DNA of 64,000 nt from Astropecten irregularis (lineage: Eukaryota > Echinodermata > Asteroidea > Paxillosida > Astropectinidae). The stretch lies in contig OZ020264.1 of assembly GCA_963971285.1 (NCBI GenBank), positions 13,468,431-13,532,430 of the forward strand, read 5' to 3'. Positions 13,051 to 25,009 of this stretch are shown one piece after another; within the stretch, counting starts at the first letter, position 1, and every line of letters begins with the position of its first letter. A program made the position numbers and the translations under genes. The notes under the pieces were generated by a model. That model had not been told where the DNA came from. It was given only the letters and a program-made list of their open reading frames with translations, and did not search any database.

Positions 13051-13254
13051 AAGTAATGTAGCCAACCCCTGAATGGACGCTCCCAAACTAGTAGGGGTGT
13101 TTTTTCTCAATTATTTGAGAATGTTCTAAAAATTATTATTCATTTAAACTAAGAAAAAGAAATAAATTAATTTGAACCTAATCGAATAAAAGCCTGATGA
13201 AAAGTTTGTTATTGGGAAGTTGCATTAAGAAATGGTCATCAAATAACCATAACA

Positions 13255-13350
13255 GAAACTGACTGGATTAATTTTAAGTCATTGAAAAGTGAACACCAAA
13301 AATGACCGGAGCGAGATTCGAACCCATGAACCCCGAAATACCGTACCGCT
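13255..13350 (-). mobile_element. tRNA-derived SINE fragment (family 1, copy 3)
   Basis: Matches the 3' side (as written on +) of the fuller copy at 33027-33250: shared text ACTGACTGG, AAGTCATTGAAAAG and a B-box-like GCGAGATTCGAACCC. The A-box part is missing, so the copy is truncated. Confidence 0.6.
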
Positions 13351-13959
13351 TCTTTTTCCATTTGATTGAACAAAAAATATATATCACTCAGGCATTGACG
13401 TAATTAGTCACTTCAGCTCAAATTTCTAAGGGGGTAAAAATTTCAAGTGGATTGGAGACGGGAAATTCATCAGGGTGGATTTTTTTCTCCTTGTCTAAAA
13501 ATCGAAATTTCAAGGAGGGAGAACCTGTTCTCCTACCTCCTTGCATATACCCAAAGGGGGCACTCCGCCCCATTACCGAAAATATCGTTTTTTCAGTTGA
13601 TAATAAACAGATTCTAATCGACAATTATTATTTTTTTTACATTTAGACACCCTGCTTGACTCGCCAGAATTCTCTTTGCTTTCGAAAATGTCAAATTTAT
13701 GCATTAGTGTTTGGAATGTAATAATTTGGCATTAGAACTTCAAGTGGACTTATTTTTTTAACCGGGCGATTGTTTCTGGACTTTACTTTGGAATTAAAAG
13801 AGACAGACACAAATTAATTGTCTAAATTTGCACTGATTTAAAATCAGAAGACAAGGAACCATTCAGAACTGGAGTCGACTTGAAATTTGGTATTTTACTC
13901 AAACACTTGGCGATAAAAACCACACCCCTCTGTGAATTCATGACATCGCTCAGTCCAAT

Positions 13960-14082
13960 ACTACGTCATCATTTTCCCACAATTCATTGGTGGAAGACGG
14001 ACTCCATCTTGGCAGCACAAAGAAAGATCGTTGTGCGAAGGGAAGTAAGATCATCGCCCGGTAAGAACATCTGCCTACAAAT
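13960..14082 (+). promoter_or_regulatory. Promoter and 5' UTR of the Y-box gene
   Basis: Contains an inverted CCAAT box (CATTGGTGG at about 13984) and CTCCATCTTGGC, an inverted YY1 site typical of positions just at or after the start site. A short GC-moderate leader then runs to the ATG at 14083. A Y-box factor could in principle bind its own inverted CCAAT box, but that is speculation. Confidence 0.5.
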
Positions 14083-17000
14083 ATGCCCGAAGAGTCGGAG
14101 CAACAACCTAAGGCTGATTTGCCGCAGGAGAAGACACTGCTGGGTAAGTTGATGTAAAAATCACCGGTAGGCACGCTGTGGTTGCGGAGAAAATTGCCAA
14201 AAAGGGTGAGCGGTTTTGCTACATTTTCTGCAAAAAGTGTATTGCACTACATGCAATGGGTGTACATGTACACGCGGCGTGTGAATGTATGACATGTGCA
14301 TACAGTTTTTTTAATTGGTACCCGCCCCTATACGTCAACACGTGTTTTCACTACGGGAACCAGGGACGTGTGTGAAAGTATGCGTGGCTCTTTTTTTTTT
14401 TTTTTTTTTTAAAGGGAAAGTAAGTTAAAGGCTTGGCAGGCCCGGCATTTGTCCTGCAAATCCTATTTTTGCCTTTCTCTTGCTGTGATTGGCCAATTTT
14501 CATTATGACTTTTGTCATGCTCGCAGGAATGTACCTCTAGCAAAATAACATTCATCATAATGAAGGCGGGCAAGACGTATAGAGAATTGGCCAATCGAAA
14601 GAATGACGGTGCCGGCAAAAAATTATGAAATTATCCTAGAAAAATCTTGTTTAAAACGTACAATTCACAACAGAAATTACAGCCAATACACAGGTAGGAA
14701 TAATAGCACGGTTACGTTAAAACTTCAAACAGACCATTGTTTTTTATTATAATTATATGATTGGGATTGGGAATAATTAAGCACAATTGTTTGTTTATGT
14801 GAAGCTTATGATTCCAGTACCAGTACTAAAGGAATGACATGGATAAATTAGAATTAATTTTATTCTTTGTGTTCATTTATTTCTGTATATTTGCAGCCTC
14901 CGGAGTCACAGGAACAGTGAAATGGTTCAACGTAAGAAGTGGTTATGGATTCATCAACAGGTATGCATTAAACAAATGCTTCCTACCTATGTGCAGTACA
15001 TTTTTAATGTGTCTTAACCTTAACATTCTGCACCTACCACACAAGACAAGCTGTTTACCACACAGTACCACAGTCTCCACAGACAGGGGGAACTGAACCA
15101 TAAACCATGCATTACCACATAAACCACACTGCGGTGTATTGTGGTATTCAGACACTTACCACAGTAAAAAGTGTGTGGTAAACTGTGGAATGCAGGAGGG
15201 TTAGGGTTAATCCTGACAAAATTCATCGAGGCCCAAAGTGCAGAAATGGTTTTGCATCACAAACACAAGTTACCAACCAATATAAGTGTGTGTATTGCCT
15301 GTAACTGGTCCCCCGCAGCTGTAAGTGGAATTCTGATTTGTTACCTTCATGAATATTTCAACGCACACAATACTGCACCTGCCATTATCTTTTCTATGTA
15401 GCAATAAAGGGGTCTGTAATGTTAACAATTCAAGATTCAATTCAACAAGACAAAGACTACTTTTTTTTTTCATGGCTTGAAATATCCACTAGACCTTGGA
15501 CCGAGTCTAGTGATTTCAGCGTCAGTCCAGTAAAGGGTGTACTGCACTAGTCTGGCTGTCTAGTGATTTTGTTTTCCTTGCACTATTAAAGTGGTGCCTA
15601 AATTGATTATTGTTGACACAATGCTGCATATAATTATGGTTTTTCTATAGTACATGAATGCCACAAGTCTAGTGGAAAAAGGTCAGGACTATTAAAATGC
15701 TTCAATTACTAGACATGCTAGACCTGCTGTCCAGTGCTTTTTTTTCACGAAGTTCAAGCCCTGTTATTCCTATTTGTATTAGCATGTTAATTGCCTCGCC
15801 CATTCATATAACTTACTTGTTTTTTTCTTTTGTTTTCCCAGAGATGACACACAGGAAGATATCTTTGTTCATCAGGTGAGATACTGATTGTTAAAGGGAA
15901 TTTTGCCGGCACTAGCATTCTTCTGATTGGTCAATACTTCATGCCAGCCTTCTTTCTTTAAACATTATTTTGCCGGAGGTACTTTCTTGCTGGCATGACA
16001 TATTGCAGATTCGCCAATCAGAGTAAGGGAACGTCACAACAATGTTTGCAGGAAGAATGCCGTTGCTGGCAAAATATACAACACAGACTTTATAAAAAAT
16101 GCTGACAATTATTGTCTTGAACTCATTAATCTCCAACTCATTAAAAGTGGTATAAATCTTTCAATTAAGAACTACTAGAACTATTAAGAACTGTAGGTTA
16201 GGATTAATGTGGTTTCTGTTTCTGATTTTGCAGACGGCCATCACAAAGAACAACCCCAAGAAATACCTGCGTAGTCTTGGAGATGGGGAGACTGTGGAAT
16301 TTGATGTGCTCGCTGGATCAAAAGTAAGTCTGTGCTTTTGCTGTTTTGAAACTTTTTAGTGCAAATCAAGTAATTATACACCAATTATTCATTGGCGGGG
16401 CAGTCCTTTGAGTGAAAACGAGAAGTCGACCTATACTGATAATTTATCTGGCCAAGTCTACGACGTGAATCTAAAACGTTTTCTTATTCTGATTACTACT
16501 CTGTTTCAGTAAGCCGCCTCTGCGAGATAAACTATCAGGACTTGCCATTATACTTGCCTTTATATATTTGGGGCTTCATAAGTGTAATGGCACTCATGGA
16601 GCACCTTAGCTATTTAGCTAGATTCTATTGTTGCTCCAAATGACAGGTGTTGTGATGAGTGACTTGCTTCATATTAATCTGAGTGTTTTATTGTGGATGG
16701 TCTTGTGTAGGGAGATGAAGCCTGTAACGTGACCGGACCAGATGGTGAAGCAGTCCAAGGCAGCAAGTACGCTCCGGACAGACGCCGATTCCGTAATCGA
16801 CGCAACTATTACCGTCGCCGCAAGAACGTAGACGGCGAAGAAGAACAAGAAGAGGAGAGGACCTCAGAGGGCGGAGACAATACAGAGGGACGACGCCCCC
16901 GTCAGGGCGGGCGGGGCAGAGGTGGAAGAGGGCGTGGCAGATATCGTAACCGAGGTTACCGGCGCCCACCTCAAGAGTCTGATGAGGGTGGTGAGAAGGT

Positions 17001-18326
17001 ACGCAGTCCTCCTAGCAGAGTATCATAACGCCTTTCTATTGCACATACATCTTGAAGTGCATTTGATCTGTCTTCATTTTGAATTCAAAGTTGAAGTAAG
17101 CACTCTAAGATGTGTTATAGACACCCAACTTAATAAAATGGTTTGGAAGTACAAACTAATTTGACAACCTCATCTACATGTAGGTGCTGTAATTGGGACC
17201 GTAGATGCCTGAAAATTAAGCAACTCTGTATGAGGCATGTGTTAATTATCCCTAAAATTAGCTTAACTTTCCAATGTATCTATTGTAGATTTTAAGAGAA
17301 ATACATATTGTACAAGTGATCTCTGAGGAAACTAATGCTAATCAAGATCTTGTAAAGTCAGTGTAACTCTTAACTCTTTTCAATGTTTTTGGCTTGGTTT
17401 TGTCTATTTCTGTTGGACTTTTGATAAATCAAATTTTTGCAACTTTTTTCCTGGCAAACAGAGGGACGACGGTGAAAAGACCGAGGATGGACAAAATCGA
17501 GACAACCGTCGCCGTTACCGTCCCCGTTACCGTAACTACAGAGGACCACGTCGCCAGGAAGGTGACGAGGAAGGAGGCGGAGATGAGAACAAAGAAAATG
17601 AGGGAGGAGAACAGCGCCCTCAACGTAGACGATACCGTCGACGCAGACCTCAAGGTCCACGCAACCAGAAGTCCGACTCTGCAGGAGAGGTGAGCAGAGA
17701 TCGTAATAATGATAATAATAGCAGTTCTGTCTTTCAGCACTTAAAGCGCGTATCAATATTACATGTCTCCCTGGTCAACAGGCTACATTTGCATTCCTGA
17801 AACAATCTCAACTCCCTGGGGAGTATACAGCCCCAGGTAATGTAAAGGGCACTAAGGCTAATCAAGCACACAAAGCCACCTCTACCTTCACAGGTATACC
17901 CCTTGCAGATCTCAACTCCCTGGGGAGCATACAGCCCCCGGCCGGCTGCTATAAGCGTACAAAGGCTAATCAAGCACAAAGTCATCTCTACCCTTAAATG
18001 TATCCATCTTGGGTGAAGAGGAGCAATATGTGACAAAGCGTCTTGCCAAAGGACTTAAGCACAGCTAGCCCATGGCTGGACTTGTACCCACAGTCTGTAG
18101 ATTGACCACAAGACCTTGAATACAACACGCGAGGCCACTTGCACACCAGATCGGGTTTGATTGATGGCATTGCTGTGGACCGACCGGCCTAGTTATGATT
18201 TGGCCATAAATGTAGAAACGAAACGAAATGCTAATCAATTGTTGTACTCTCTCGTCTTTTCAGGGAAGCCCGTCTGGTCCTGGTGATGACAGCACACAGG
18301 CAGATACATCGGAGAACAAGGAATGA
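14083..18326 (+). CDS. YBX1: Y-box binding protein (cold-shock domain protein)
   Basis: Seven exons: 14083-14143, 14897-14960, 15842-15875, 16234-16323, 16711-16998, 17462-17689 and 18264-18326; 275 aa with all phases consistent. Y-box proteins bind single-stranded DNA and mRNA, package mRNPs, and regulate transcription, splicing and translation in nucleus and cytoplasm. The cold-shock domain spans about residues 23-103, with RNP1 (GYGFIN, 36-41) and RNP2 (DIFVHQ, 48-53), followed by [18 protein letters not shown] and the VQGSKYA end. The tail (105-275) alternates Arg-rich clusters ([40 protein letters not shown]) with acidic ones, the classic Y-box C-terminal pattern. The 34-nt third exon is also typical. 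MITEs (14428, 15901), a TACCACA element (15014) and a SINE (17807) lie in introns. I saw no second Y-box gene in the window, so the YBX1 symbol marks family, not strict orthology. Confidence 0.96.
14428..14620. mobile_element. MITE, TTTTGCCGGCA family, copy 1
   Basis: The right end GACGGTGCCGGCAAAA is well preserved. The left end (TTGGCAGGCCCGGCAT) is degraded. Internal GATTGGCCAAT-type blocks face each other. Related to 15901-16074; both lie in introns of the Y-box gene. Confidence 0.6.
15014..15210. mobile_element. TACCACA-rich inverted-repeat element, copy 2
   Basis: Best preserved copy: the left TTAACCTTAACATTCTGC pairs with the right GGGTTAGGGTTAA region. The interior has TTTACCACACAGTACCAC and GTGTGTGGTAAACTGTGG. 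About 197 bp, in the second intron of the Y-box gene. Confidence 0.75.
15901..16074. mobile_element. MITE, TTTTGCCGGCA family, copy 2
   Basis: Left TTTTGCCGGCACTAGCAT, right ATGCCGTTGCTGGCAAAA, with internal ATTGGTCAATAC and TTCGCCAATCAGAG as inner complementary blocks. No ORF. Lies between exons 3 and 4 of the Y-box gene. Confidence 0.75.
17807..18140 (-). mobile_element. tRNA-derived SINE (family 2), copy 1, with internal duplication
   Basis: On the minus strand it reads a B-box-like GGGTACAAGTCC, then GCCATGGGCTAG, GACGCTTTGTCAC and CTCCTCTTCACCCAAG. The + strand end block CAACTCCCTGGGGAG occurs twice (17809 and 17908), so part was duplicated. A second copy lies at 37378-37611. Sits in the last Y-box intron. 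Confidence 0.6.
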
Positions 18327-19924
18327 ATAAGATCAAGTTAGGCCAGGCAGATACCCACACACATACCCAAACTCACACCTAGGGGATCCGGCAGACACTA
18401 CAAGCAATGTGCTTACCATCAAGTAAGGCCAGGCTACAAAGACACGGTGGCTTATCATAATTTATCATTTAAGGAGTGGCCATATTCTTTTCATGTGCTT
18501 CCTTGTTTTTTTGTTTTTCAGTCGAGATGAGTAATGTTGCTATTTGCCCAAGTTAGCCTGGCTAATGTGTGCACGAGACATAAAATATTTTGGGAATTAA
18601 TGATCCAGTATCATCTTATGGATTATGATCTTAAGAATAATGGAGGTGGTATCAAATGCCGATTGTTATTTGTGTGCCTACTTCAACAAGGAAGGGAATT
18701 TATTTTGTTTAAAATATCCGGTAATTGGTCTACCCTATCCTTACAATCCTAACCATTCACACTATTATTGTGAATTCAAACATCATTTACATCTTTGTCA
18801 AGTAGACAGAATTGCTGACCAATGTGTGGTTAATTTTCTTAACAAAGACGTCCTCTGGACGCTTGTTATTTTGTGAATAAGTAAAATCCTCACCTTGAAC
18901 CAGAGCATGGATTTCGAAAGTTTCAAGGGAATCTATTAAAATCCACTGTACGTCAGATGAAAACCATCAAAGGAAAAAAATGTTCAACCTTTAGTTTATA
19001 AAACTTAAATGTATAAACATGCCATCAGTGGCTCAGTTTGAAACAGTACTTAAATCAAAATTGATAACAAGAAACGGCAGTATTTTATATTCCGTGGGAA
19101 TCTATGATGAATTGTTAATTGAGGTTGCTCCGTGATTTTCGTTTATAAAGTGAAACTAATCTTGAAATGATGCTGGTTCTCGGACTGGCACATTGTTATA
19201 AGATGCGGACAAAAACTGTGGGATATTGAGAAAAAAGGCATCAGATACAGACATCCTGAAATCCTGTTGCTATGGCAATTGCTCATTAGTTACATCATGA
19301 AAACATAAATGGAACTCTCAAGCGGTTCGTAAGACCTGGCAAGTTATGTAGAGCGAATGTTAAAGGTATTATCGTAGTTCAGATGTTTGTGTCTTAAAAT
19401 CAGACCGCTTTTTTTGGCTGTGGTTTTTTCTATTACGAACCCAGGCATCTGCCAATGGAATTTTTTCATTTTTGTAGCAAATTTTTGTACCATTTTGATG
19501 AATTTCCCTCCCAAGACCACTCAAAGGACTTTTTTCATTTTCAATCTGAAATTCTTTTTTTTTTTGGAAGGGAAGAAAAAGAGAAAAAGAAATTCTATAC
19601 TTGCTGCATTTTGCTTTGGTTTTTCAAATATTTTTTTTATTTTTCTGGTGTGGAAGTTTACTTAAATTATAATCAAATAATGAAGATTCATTTAATGACG
19701 TTTATGAATTGGCAGGTGTCAGGTCAAAGGTTATTAAAACTAAATTCCCAGCCGCTTTCTTCGGGATATTTTTGTTCCTATTTTTGGCAGTTTTTGGTAA
19801 TTCCTGCATTTTGTTTCTTTCTGTTAATTTACAACCATCTTTTAGCAGGAGATCTTGTTTGTGACTTGACCACGCAAAAAAACCAACACCATTGTTGCGT
19901 CGGACAGAACAAATAAGGCTCAAA

Positions 19925-19930
19925 AATAAA
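19925..19930 (+). terminator. Candidate polyadenylation signal of the Y-box gene
   Basis: The first AATAAA I found on the plus strand after the stop at 18326; it implies a 3' UTR of about 1.6 kb. Use is inferred. Confidence 0.4.
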
Positions 19931-20191
19931 ACATCACGTTTGAGCAAAAGAAATAATTTTCAGACTTCTCATTTTGTCAATTGTGTTCTTTTATTTCAAA
20001 ATCAATTGTCGACTTGATTTCGTCTTAACATCCGTTTTCCAATTGAATACCCATGAGTTACATTTCTGCATGTTATACAAAACTTTGTACAATTGGCTCT
20101 TCTAGGAAACCAAAGAAAGTACTTTTATCATGTTAAAAACAACAAAAAATAGACATAAATTGTTAGAGTGAAACTTAAAACTATAAATTGA

Positions 20192-20197
20192 TTTATT
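20192..20197 (-). terminator. Candidate polyadenylation signal of PPIH
   Basis: A minus-strand AATAAA about 475 nt after the PPIH stop codon, the first canonical hexamer in that direction. Confidence 0.45.
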
Positions 20198-20329
20198 TAG
20201 AATATGCTTAATGCTCGGGTGTAAGAGGGGGTATAGGTTTGGGAGTAGGAGCCAACACAGGCAACTTTAATGAGGCGACAATTTCATCATTGTACATGAG
20301 CATTGGAAGAATCTTCAACTTCCAAACTG

Positions 20330-20539
20330 CGGCTTGGGCTTCATTTGCCCATCCATTTTTAAATAACGGGTATCAAAAAAGAGGCTTTTGGCCACGGTTC
20401 TGAAGTAGACTCTCTGGTTTAAAAAAGGAAACAGCTTCAGCTTCAATGAAAAACCACAATCTATACATGTATTTTGATTATATGGATGACAGAAGGAGCC
20501 GGAACCTGAGCTGCAGCCGAGGTTTGGAAAAAGGCCCCC
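20330..20539. mobile_element. MITE (GGGCCTTTCTCAAAGC family), copy 2, inverted
   Basis: The right terminus TTTGGAAAAAGGCCCCC is followed by TA. Internal blocks (AGACTCTCTGGTTTAAA, CAAAAAAGAGGCTTTTG) are the reverse complement of those in 9686-9895. The left terminus is lost. Confidence 0.6.
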
Positions 20540-20667
20540 TACATTCTCACCAAAAATCATGAAATGAAAATAGCGCCCTCTACAGTTCACAGAACTTTAC
20601 AAAATTATTTTAGTGCGCCCTCTCTAGTTCAAGACACAAGTCTTCACTGTCCAAGGAGTTTCACTTT

Positions 20668-22606
20668 TCACATTTCTCCACACTGTGAGATGATAACAGG
20701 GAGCTTGGGCCTATTATTTGATCCAGTCGGTACATTCTGAAACAAACCAAAGAAAGAAAAAATGCAGTTTGATAAGTGAAATTGAGATAAAGAGAATATA
20801 AAGCTGCCATTTGCTGATTTGATAAGAAGGGTCAAGATATGAAAGCAAGATCTTACCTCAATCTTTCTCATGACAAGTAATCCATCGATGACTTTACCAA
20901 AGACGACATGTTTAGTGTCTAGAAAGTCACACTTAGCACACGTAATGAAGAACTGAGAGCCATTAGTATTGGGTCCCGAGTTAGCCTGTACATAAATGTA
21001 CACAAGAAATAAAAGGTACCATGCTAAAAAATATGCCATTTCATTAGCACATTATGCTTCAAACATTTTGACAGACTTATGAACTGAAGCAAAGTCAGTT
21101 AAGGTAATCAATATGAAGTTGAACGTGAAGTCAGTCATTATTTCTGAATGACAAATGAGGCTTACCATTGATAGGAGTCCAGGTACATCATGTTTCAATT
21201 TGAAGTTCTCATCGGGGAATGATGTTCCGTGGTAAATGCATTGAGATCCAGTACCATCACCCTGTCCGCATAATACACACATTATTCAATAATATGCAAG
21301 ATGATAGAATTAACCCACAAACAACTTAGACGAATACTGTATCTGTAATTCTGGCTAATAATACGCTTACATGAGATGCATGATGAACATTTTAATAGAA
21401 ACTTAATTTCGGCAAATTCATGATCTCGGAGAAGAGATACATAGATGCTGTTATGCTTCAGGAAGATTTCATTAATTAATTGTTGTTTAAAAAACTGGAA
21501 GCATTTCAGCAACCTAAAAAGTCATAGGACTAGAAGACTCACGGAGAAGCCTTCTAACTTTATCTAAGTTCTGGTTCTAGAACTAGAAGGAAGGTTTTCA
21601 ATCCAAGTTACCTTGACAAAATCTCCTCCTTGTATCATGAAATCCTTGATAACTCGATGGAATGTTGCTCCTTTGTAGCCAATTGGTGTGGATTTCTCAT
21701 CTCTGTGAACAAATGCAAGAACATTTACAGTGGTTTCAGGTCAACTCGGTCCGTAACCAACTCGGTCCGAGTCAACTCGGTCCGTGACCAACTCGGTCCG
21801 TAACCAACTCGGTCCATGACCATCTCGGTCTGTAACCAACTCGGTCCGAGGCCAACTCGGTCCGTAACCAACTCGGTCCGTGGCCAACTCGGTCCGTGAC
21901 CAACTCGGTCCCTATGGGAAAATGCACGCAAAAACGTCTGGTAATTTTGTCGCAGCAAAACGAGTACGAAGTCTCGCATCTCGCATTTAATTTGTTTGAT
22001 GGAGAAATTGCAAATCTGCATTCATGCAAGCAGCTGACAAAATATTCCCAATTTCCCAGCCACTTGTAAGGTAAAAATATTGTTAGTATTACGCGTCAAT
22101 TATCAATGTTTACTCACAATTATTTATTCTAAAATAATGATGAAATTAACAATATTTTTCTAAATTAATGATTTTCAACATTTTATTACGCTACCTGTAT
22201 TCCCCCGTACAAAACTGCCTGAAATTCTCTGCTGTTTTGGGAACAATGTTGGCAAATAATTCCATCTTCATTCTTCCGATATCCTAAAAAGAAAAAATCA
22301 GACATCTTTTTGAAAACAAGTTACTAGTTATATAGTAAAAACTATTGAGAAAAGCATTAATTTGGTCAATAGAGGGCGCTGATACCAATATTGAAGCGAG
22401 TTTTGATTTTGAACGTGGACCTACAGACATAAAATACTAGACATGCGGCCATTTAGGATTTACGATCAACGTCAATATAGTTACAGTTCAAAGCAGACAA
22501 CACAATTCAGGGTTTAGACATTTTATAGAAATATTGTTACCTGTCCACCGACAGAAATATCGAAGAAAACAACAGGGTTTTCAGGATTCGTCGGACCCGT
22601 CGCCAT
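20668..22606 (-). CDS. PPIH: Peptidyl-prolyl cis-trans isomerase H (cyclophilin H, U4/U6 snRNP cyclophilin)
   Basis: Six exons: 22606-22541, 22283-22195, 21702-21612, 21261-21166, 20985-20857 and 20736-20668; 179 aa, continuous frame. PPIH is the spliceosomal cyclophilin that binds PRPF4/PRPF3 in the U4/U6.U5 tri-snRNP and isomerises prolyl bonds. Catalytic landmarks are intact: [15 protein letters not shown] (Arg, Phe, Met and Gln of the active site), [16 protein letters not shown], and [12 protein letters not shown]-type features that separate it from cyclophilin A are the short [10 protein letters not shown] start, [21 protein letters not shown]-type insert, [13 protein letters not shown] and the end ISQCGEM. 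One residue choice differs from vertebrates (CDFLDTKH for CDWLDGKH). A minisatellite array fills much of the second intron, close to exon 3. Head-to-head with ARMC9 and convergent with the Y-box gene. Confidence 0.96.
21741..21975. repeat. 16-bp minisatellite element, array 1
   Basis: About eleven units of roughly CAACTCGGTCCGTGAC with variants at the last bases and one short unit (CGAGT). It is followed by a conserved flank, CCCTATGGGAAAATGCA through AACGTCTGGTAATTTT. Located in the second intron of PPIH, starting about 40 bp from the exon 3 acceptor. Also seen at 24263-24465 and, inverted, at 25010-25255. Confidence 0.9.
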
Positions 22607-22939
22607 TTTTAAAATGTGAATCCTTTTCTTAGACTGGTTCCCGTTCCCTACAGTAGTCTCCTGACGTCTATCGTCACTCAAATGTAGGGACCGGTAGCGG
22701 GTAATGAATAGTGTCAGAATTCCTCCACTCTTATGTTAATGAGCTCCCATAATGCAACGGGGTTCTTTAAGTCTGATTCCCAGACCCAAAACATTGTATT
22801 CATACAGTACAGTTACGAGACCTGTCTAAAGCTAGCCGCGTATTCAGTCCGTGATTCAGCCGCGTATTCAGCCGCGTATTCCAAAACCTAGAATCCATGC
22901 AACAAAAGAGATTTAAAAATGCATTTATCATTTGAAACA

Positions 22940-23405
22940 AAGTGCCAGTTTCAAACAAAGTGTACCAAATATGCTTTATCGAAATCGATTTTTTTATTAA
23001 TGGATCAGGAAGACCAGGTCCCTGGGCACACTTAATTTCCGTACTGGCTAATTCCAATCACTAATTAGCGACTAATTAATCAATTGAAAATACCCCAATT
23101 TTCGGCCTTTATTCAACACATGCGGTTATTCAGAAGAAAGGTGTCACTTTCAAACAAAGTGTACCAAATATGCTTTATCTAAATCAAATTTTTATCAATG
23201 GATCATGAAAACCATGTCCCTGGGCACACTTAATTTCCGTACTGGCTAATTCCAATGAGTAATTAACGACTAATTAATCGATTGAAAATACCCCAATTTC
23301 CCGCAATTATTCAACACGTATAAAAAAGGTATATGCGGTTATTCAGAAGAAAGGTGTCACTTTCAAACAAAGTGTACCGTGCTTTATCTAAATCGAATTT
23401 TTATA
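22940..23405. repeat. Tandem duplication, period about 200-212 bp
   Basis: The block TTTCAAACAAAGTGTACC ... GGGCACACTTAATTTCCG ... GAAAATACCCCAATTT occurs twice in full (starting near 22948 and 23149) and a third time in part (from about 23360). Intergenic, no ORF. Confidence 0.85.
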
Positions 23406-23480
23406 ATAATAATAATAATAATATAATTCTTGTATAGCGCCAAATCCGTCAAAATTGACGCTCAAGGCGCTTCACAGAAA
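23403..23480. mobile_element. Retroposon tail: (TAA)n plus TTGTATAGCGCC
   Basis: A (TAA)n run followed by TTCTTGTATAGCGCC and CTCAAGGCGCTTCACA. This inverted-repeat hairpin tail is widespread in marine invertebrate genomes as the end of retroposed elements. It interrupts the third partial unit of the local tandem repeat. Confidence 0.55.
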
Positions 23481-24262
23481 TAAAAAAACTCATTTAGAAT
23501 TAAACAACAACCTTAAAAACTCATGAAGACCATGGGTTTAATTCCAATCACTATCTTTTTGCTTTTGAGGGGGTTACTACGTCCATGATGATAGTCAAAA
23601 TTTATAATAATTAAACAGCTGCATACTATGGCATGCTGACCGTCACGCATGGGACACGACTTGTGATCATCTTACACGTGCGCACACAAAAGTTGTAAAC
23701 ACCATATCTATAAATAGAAACACTTTTGTGCGCATGCGCAGAGCTGACCCAACCAGGAGCCTTCATTTACTACTAGCTACCTGTCCCTATATATTTTATG
23801 TATTGGGACGGGAACCAGTCTATCCTTTTCTCAATGGTTAACCAATAATATGACATGTTATCGCAAAGGGATAGCCGAGTACCATGGAACTGCCTCCTTC
23901 TCGCAGTTTTCTCGCATATTGTATAATGTGCTAATGTCATGATTGAGAACGAGGAAATTATTGAAATGCCACAATCGAGGTACTTGTTCTGCAAATTGTA
24001 AGTCAATTTTTAACGAATTTTATCGATTAACATTTATTAAAATTGTAATTGAACGAAGCTACATCAAAGCCCGATTCGTAGGCAGTTTAACTGTATAGTT
24101 TTCGTGTCGTTGGTCTTCTGTGAAATTTGCATAAAAAGAGTAAATACAAATCCGATGAAATGACACATTGACAGAGTTGCTATTTCAGTATTTGCAGTGT
24201 GTTAATGTTATGACAGTTCAGATGCAGTGTACATACACGCATGGTTGATTTTTGGGGTGCCA

Positions 24263-24465
24263 GTCAACTCGGTCCGTAACCAACTCGGTCCGAGTCAACT
24301 CGGTCCGTGACCAACTCGGTCCGAGACCAACTCGGTCCGAAGCCAACTCGGTCCGTGACCAACTCGGTCCGTGGCCAACTCGGTCCGAGGCCAACTCGGT
24401 CCGTGACCAACTCGGTCCGTAACCAACTCGGTCCGTGACCAACTCGGTCCCTATGGGAAAACGTA
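24263..24465. repeat. 16-bp minisatellite element, array 2
   Basis: About twelve units of the CAACTCGGTCCGTGAC type, in the same orientation as array 1, followed by CCCTATGGGAAAACGTACA. The order of variant units differs from arrays 1 and 3 after the first few units. Confidence 0.9.
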
Positions 24466-24859
24466 CACAAACAAGAATCCATGCAGTTTGCAGCAGCAGT
24501 GTACAACATGTAGGCTACTTGCATTAATGTTTTTTAATGTCATCATAACATAATATGTTTTGCTTGTGGCTGAAACCGTGAAGAAATAAATTATGTGTTA
24601 TTATGTTGATACCATAATTATTTGATAAAATGGTACAATACAATTTTAATTAAAATATTAATTAAATTATACACGAAGTCAAATGCCTTATGAAAACGTG
24701 CTTTTTATGTTTAAGATTAATAAATTAATTAATGAATAATAATGATGATTGTTTTTGATTTTTCAGCTTTGTTTTAATTAATCTGTGTATATACATATAA
24801 CATAATTTAATATAAGATTTATAATTGGCAGGTGTTTGGGAAGGCACGTCTTTTGATGA

Positions 24860-24896
<37 letters not shown>

Positions 24897-25009
24897 TGTC
24901 AGGCCCTGGGCAGCACCTGCCAATGTATTTTTCATTCTTTTAATGTTTTTAAGATTATAAATGAATAAATAAATAAATAGACCTAAATAAATAGTTAAAT
25001 TCACGCAAT

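Larger units (their letters stand above)
10952..14082. other. Divergent intergenic region between EIF5A and the Y-box gene
   Basis: No coding sequence recognised. It holds the EIF5A 5' intron and candidate first exon (about 12.95 kb), a CRE and CG/CA microsatellite at 12.32-12.38 kb, a MITE at 11104-11274, a SINE fragment at 13255-13350, and the Y-box promoter at its right end. At 12030-12200 a loosely repeated motif (ACGAGTTGGTC / GAGTTGACC) recurs and also echoes 11050-11085. Confidence 0.55.
18327..20667. other. Convergent 3' UTRs of the Y-box gene and PPIH
   Basis: About 1.6 kb of likely Y-box 3' UTR runs to the polyadenylation signal at 19925, and about 475 nt of PPIH 3' UTR runs to 20192. 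The two candidate ends are about 260 bp apart and tail to tail. Open frames here (for example 19455-19916) are T-rich with no domains. A degraded MITE (20330-20539) lies within the PPIH 3' UTR. Confidence 0.5.

Noticed and set aside
16688..17756. Minus-strand and alternate-frame open frames over the Y-box exons
   Set aside because: They are shadows of the Arg/Glu-rich coding exons; the plus-strand frame has the splice sites and the domain.
19455..19916. 153-codon Phe-rich open frame
   Set aside because: T-rich 3' UTR sequence of the Y-box gene, no domain, no codon pattern.
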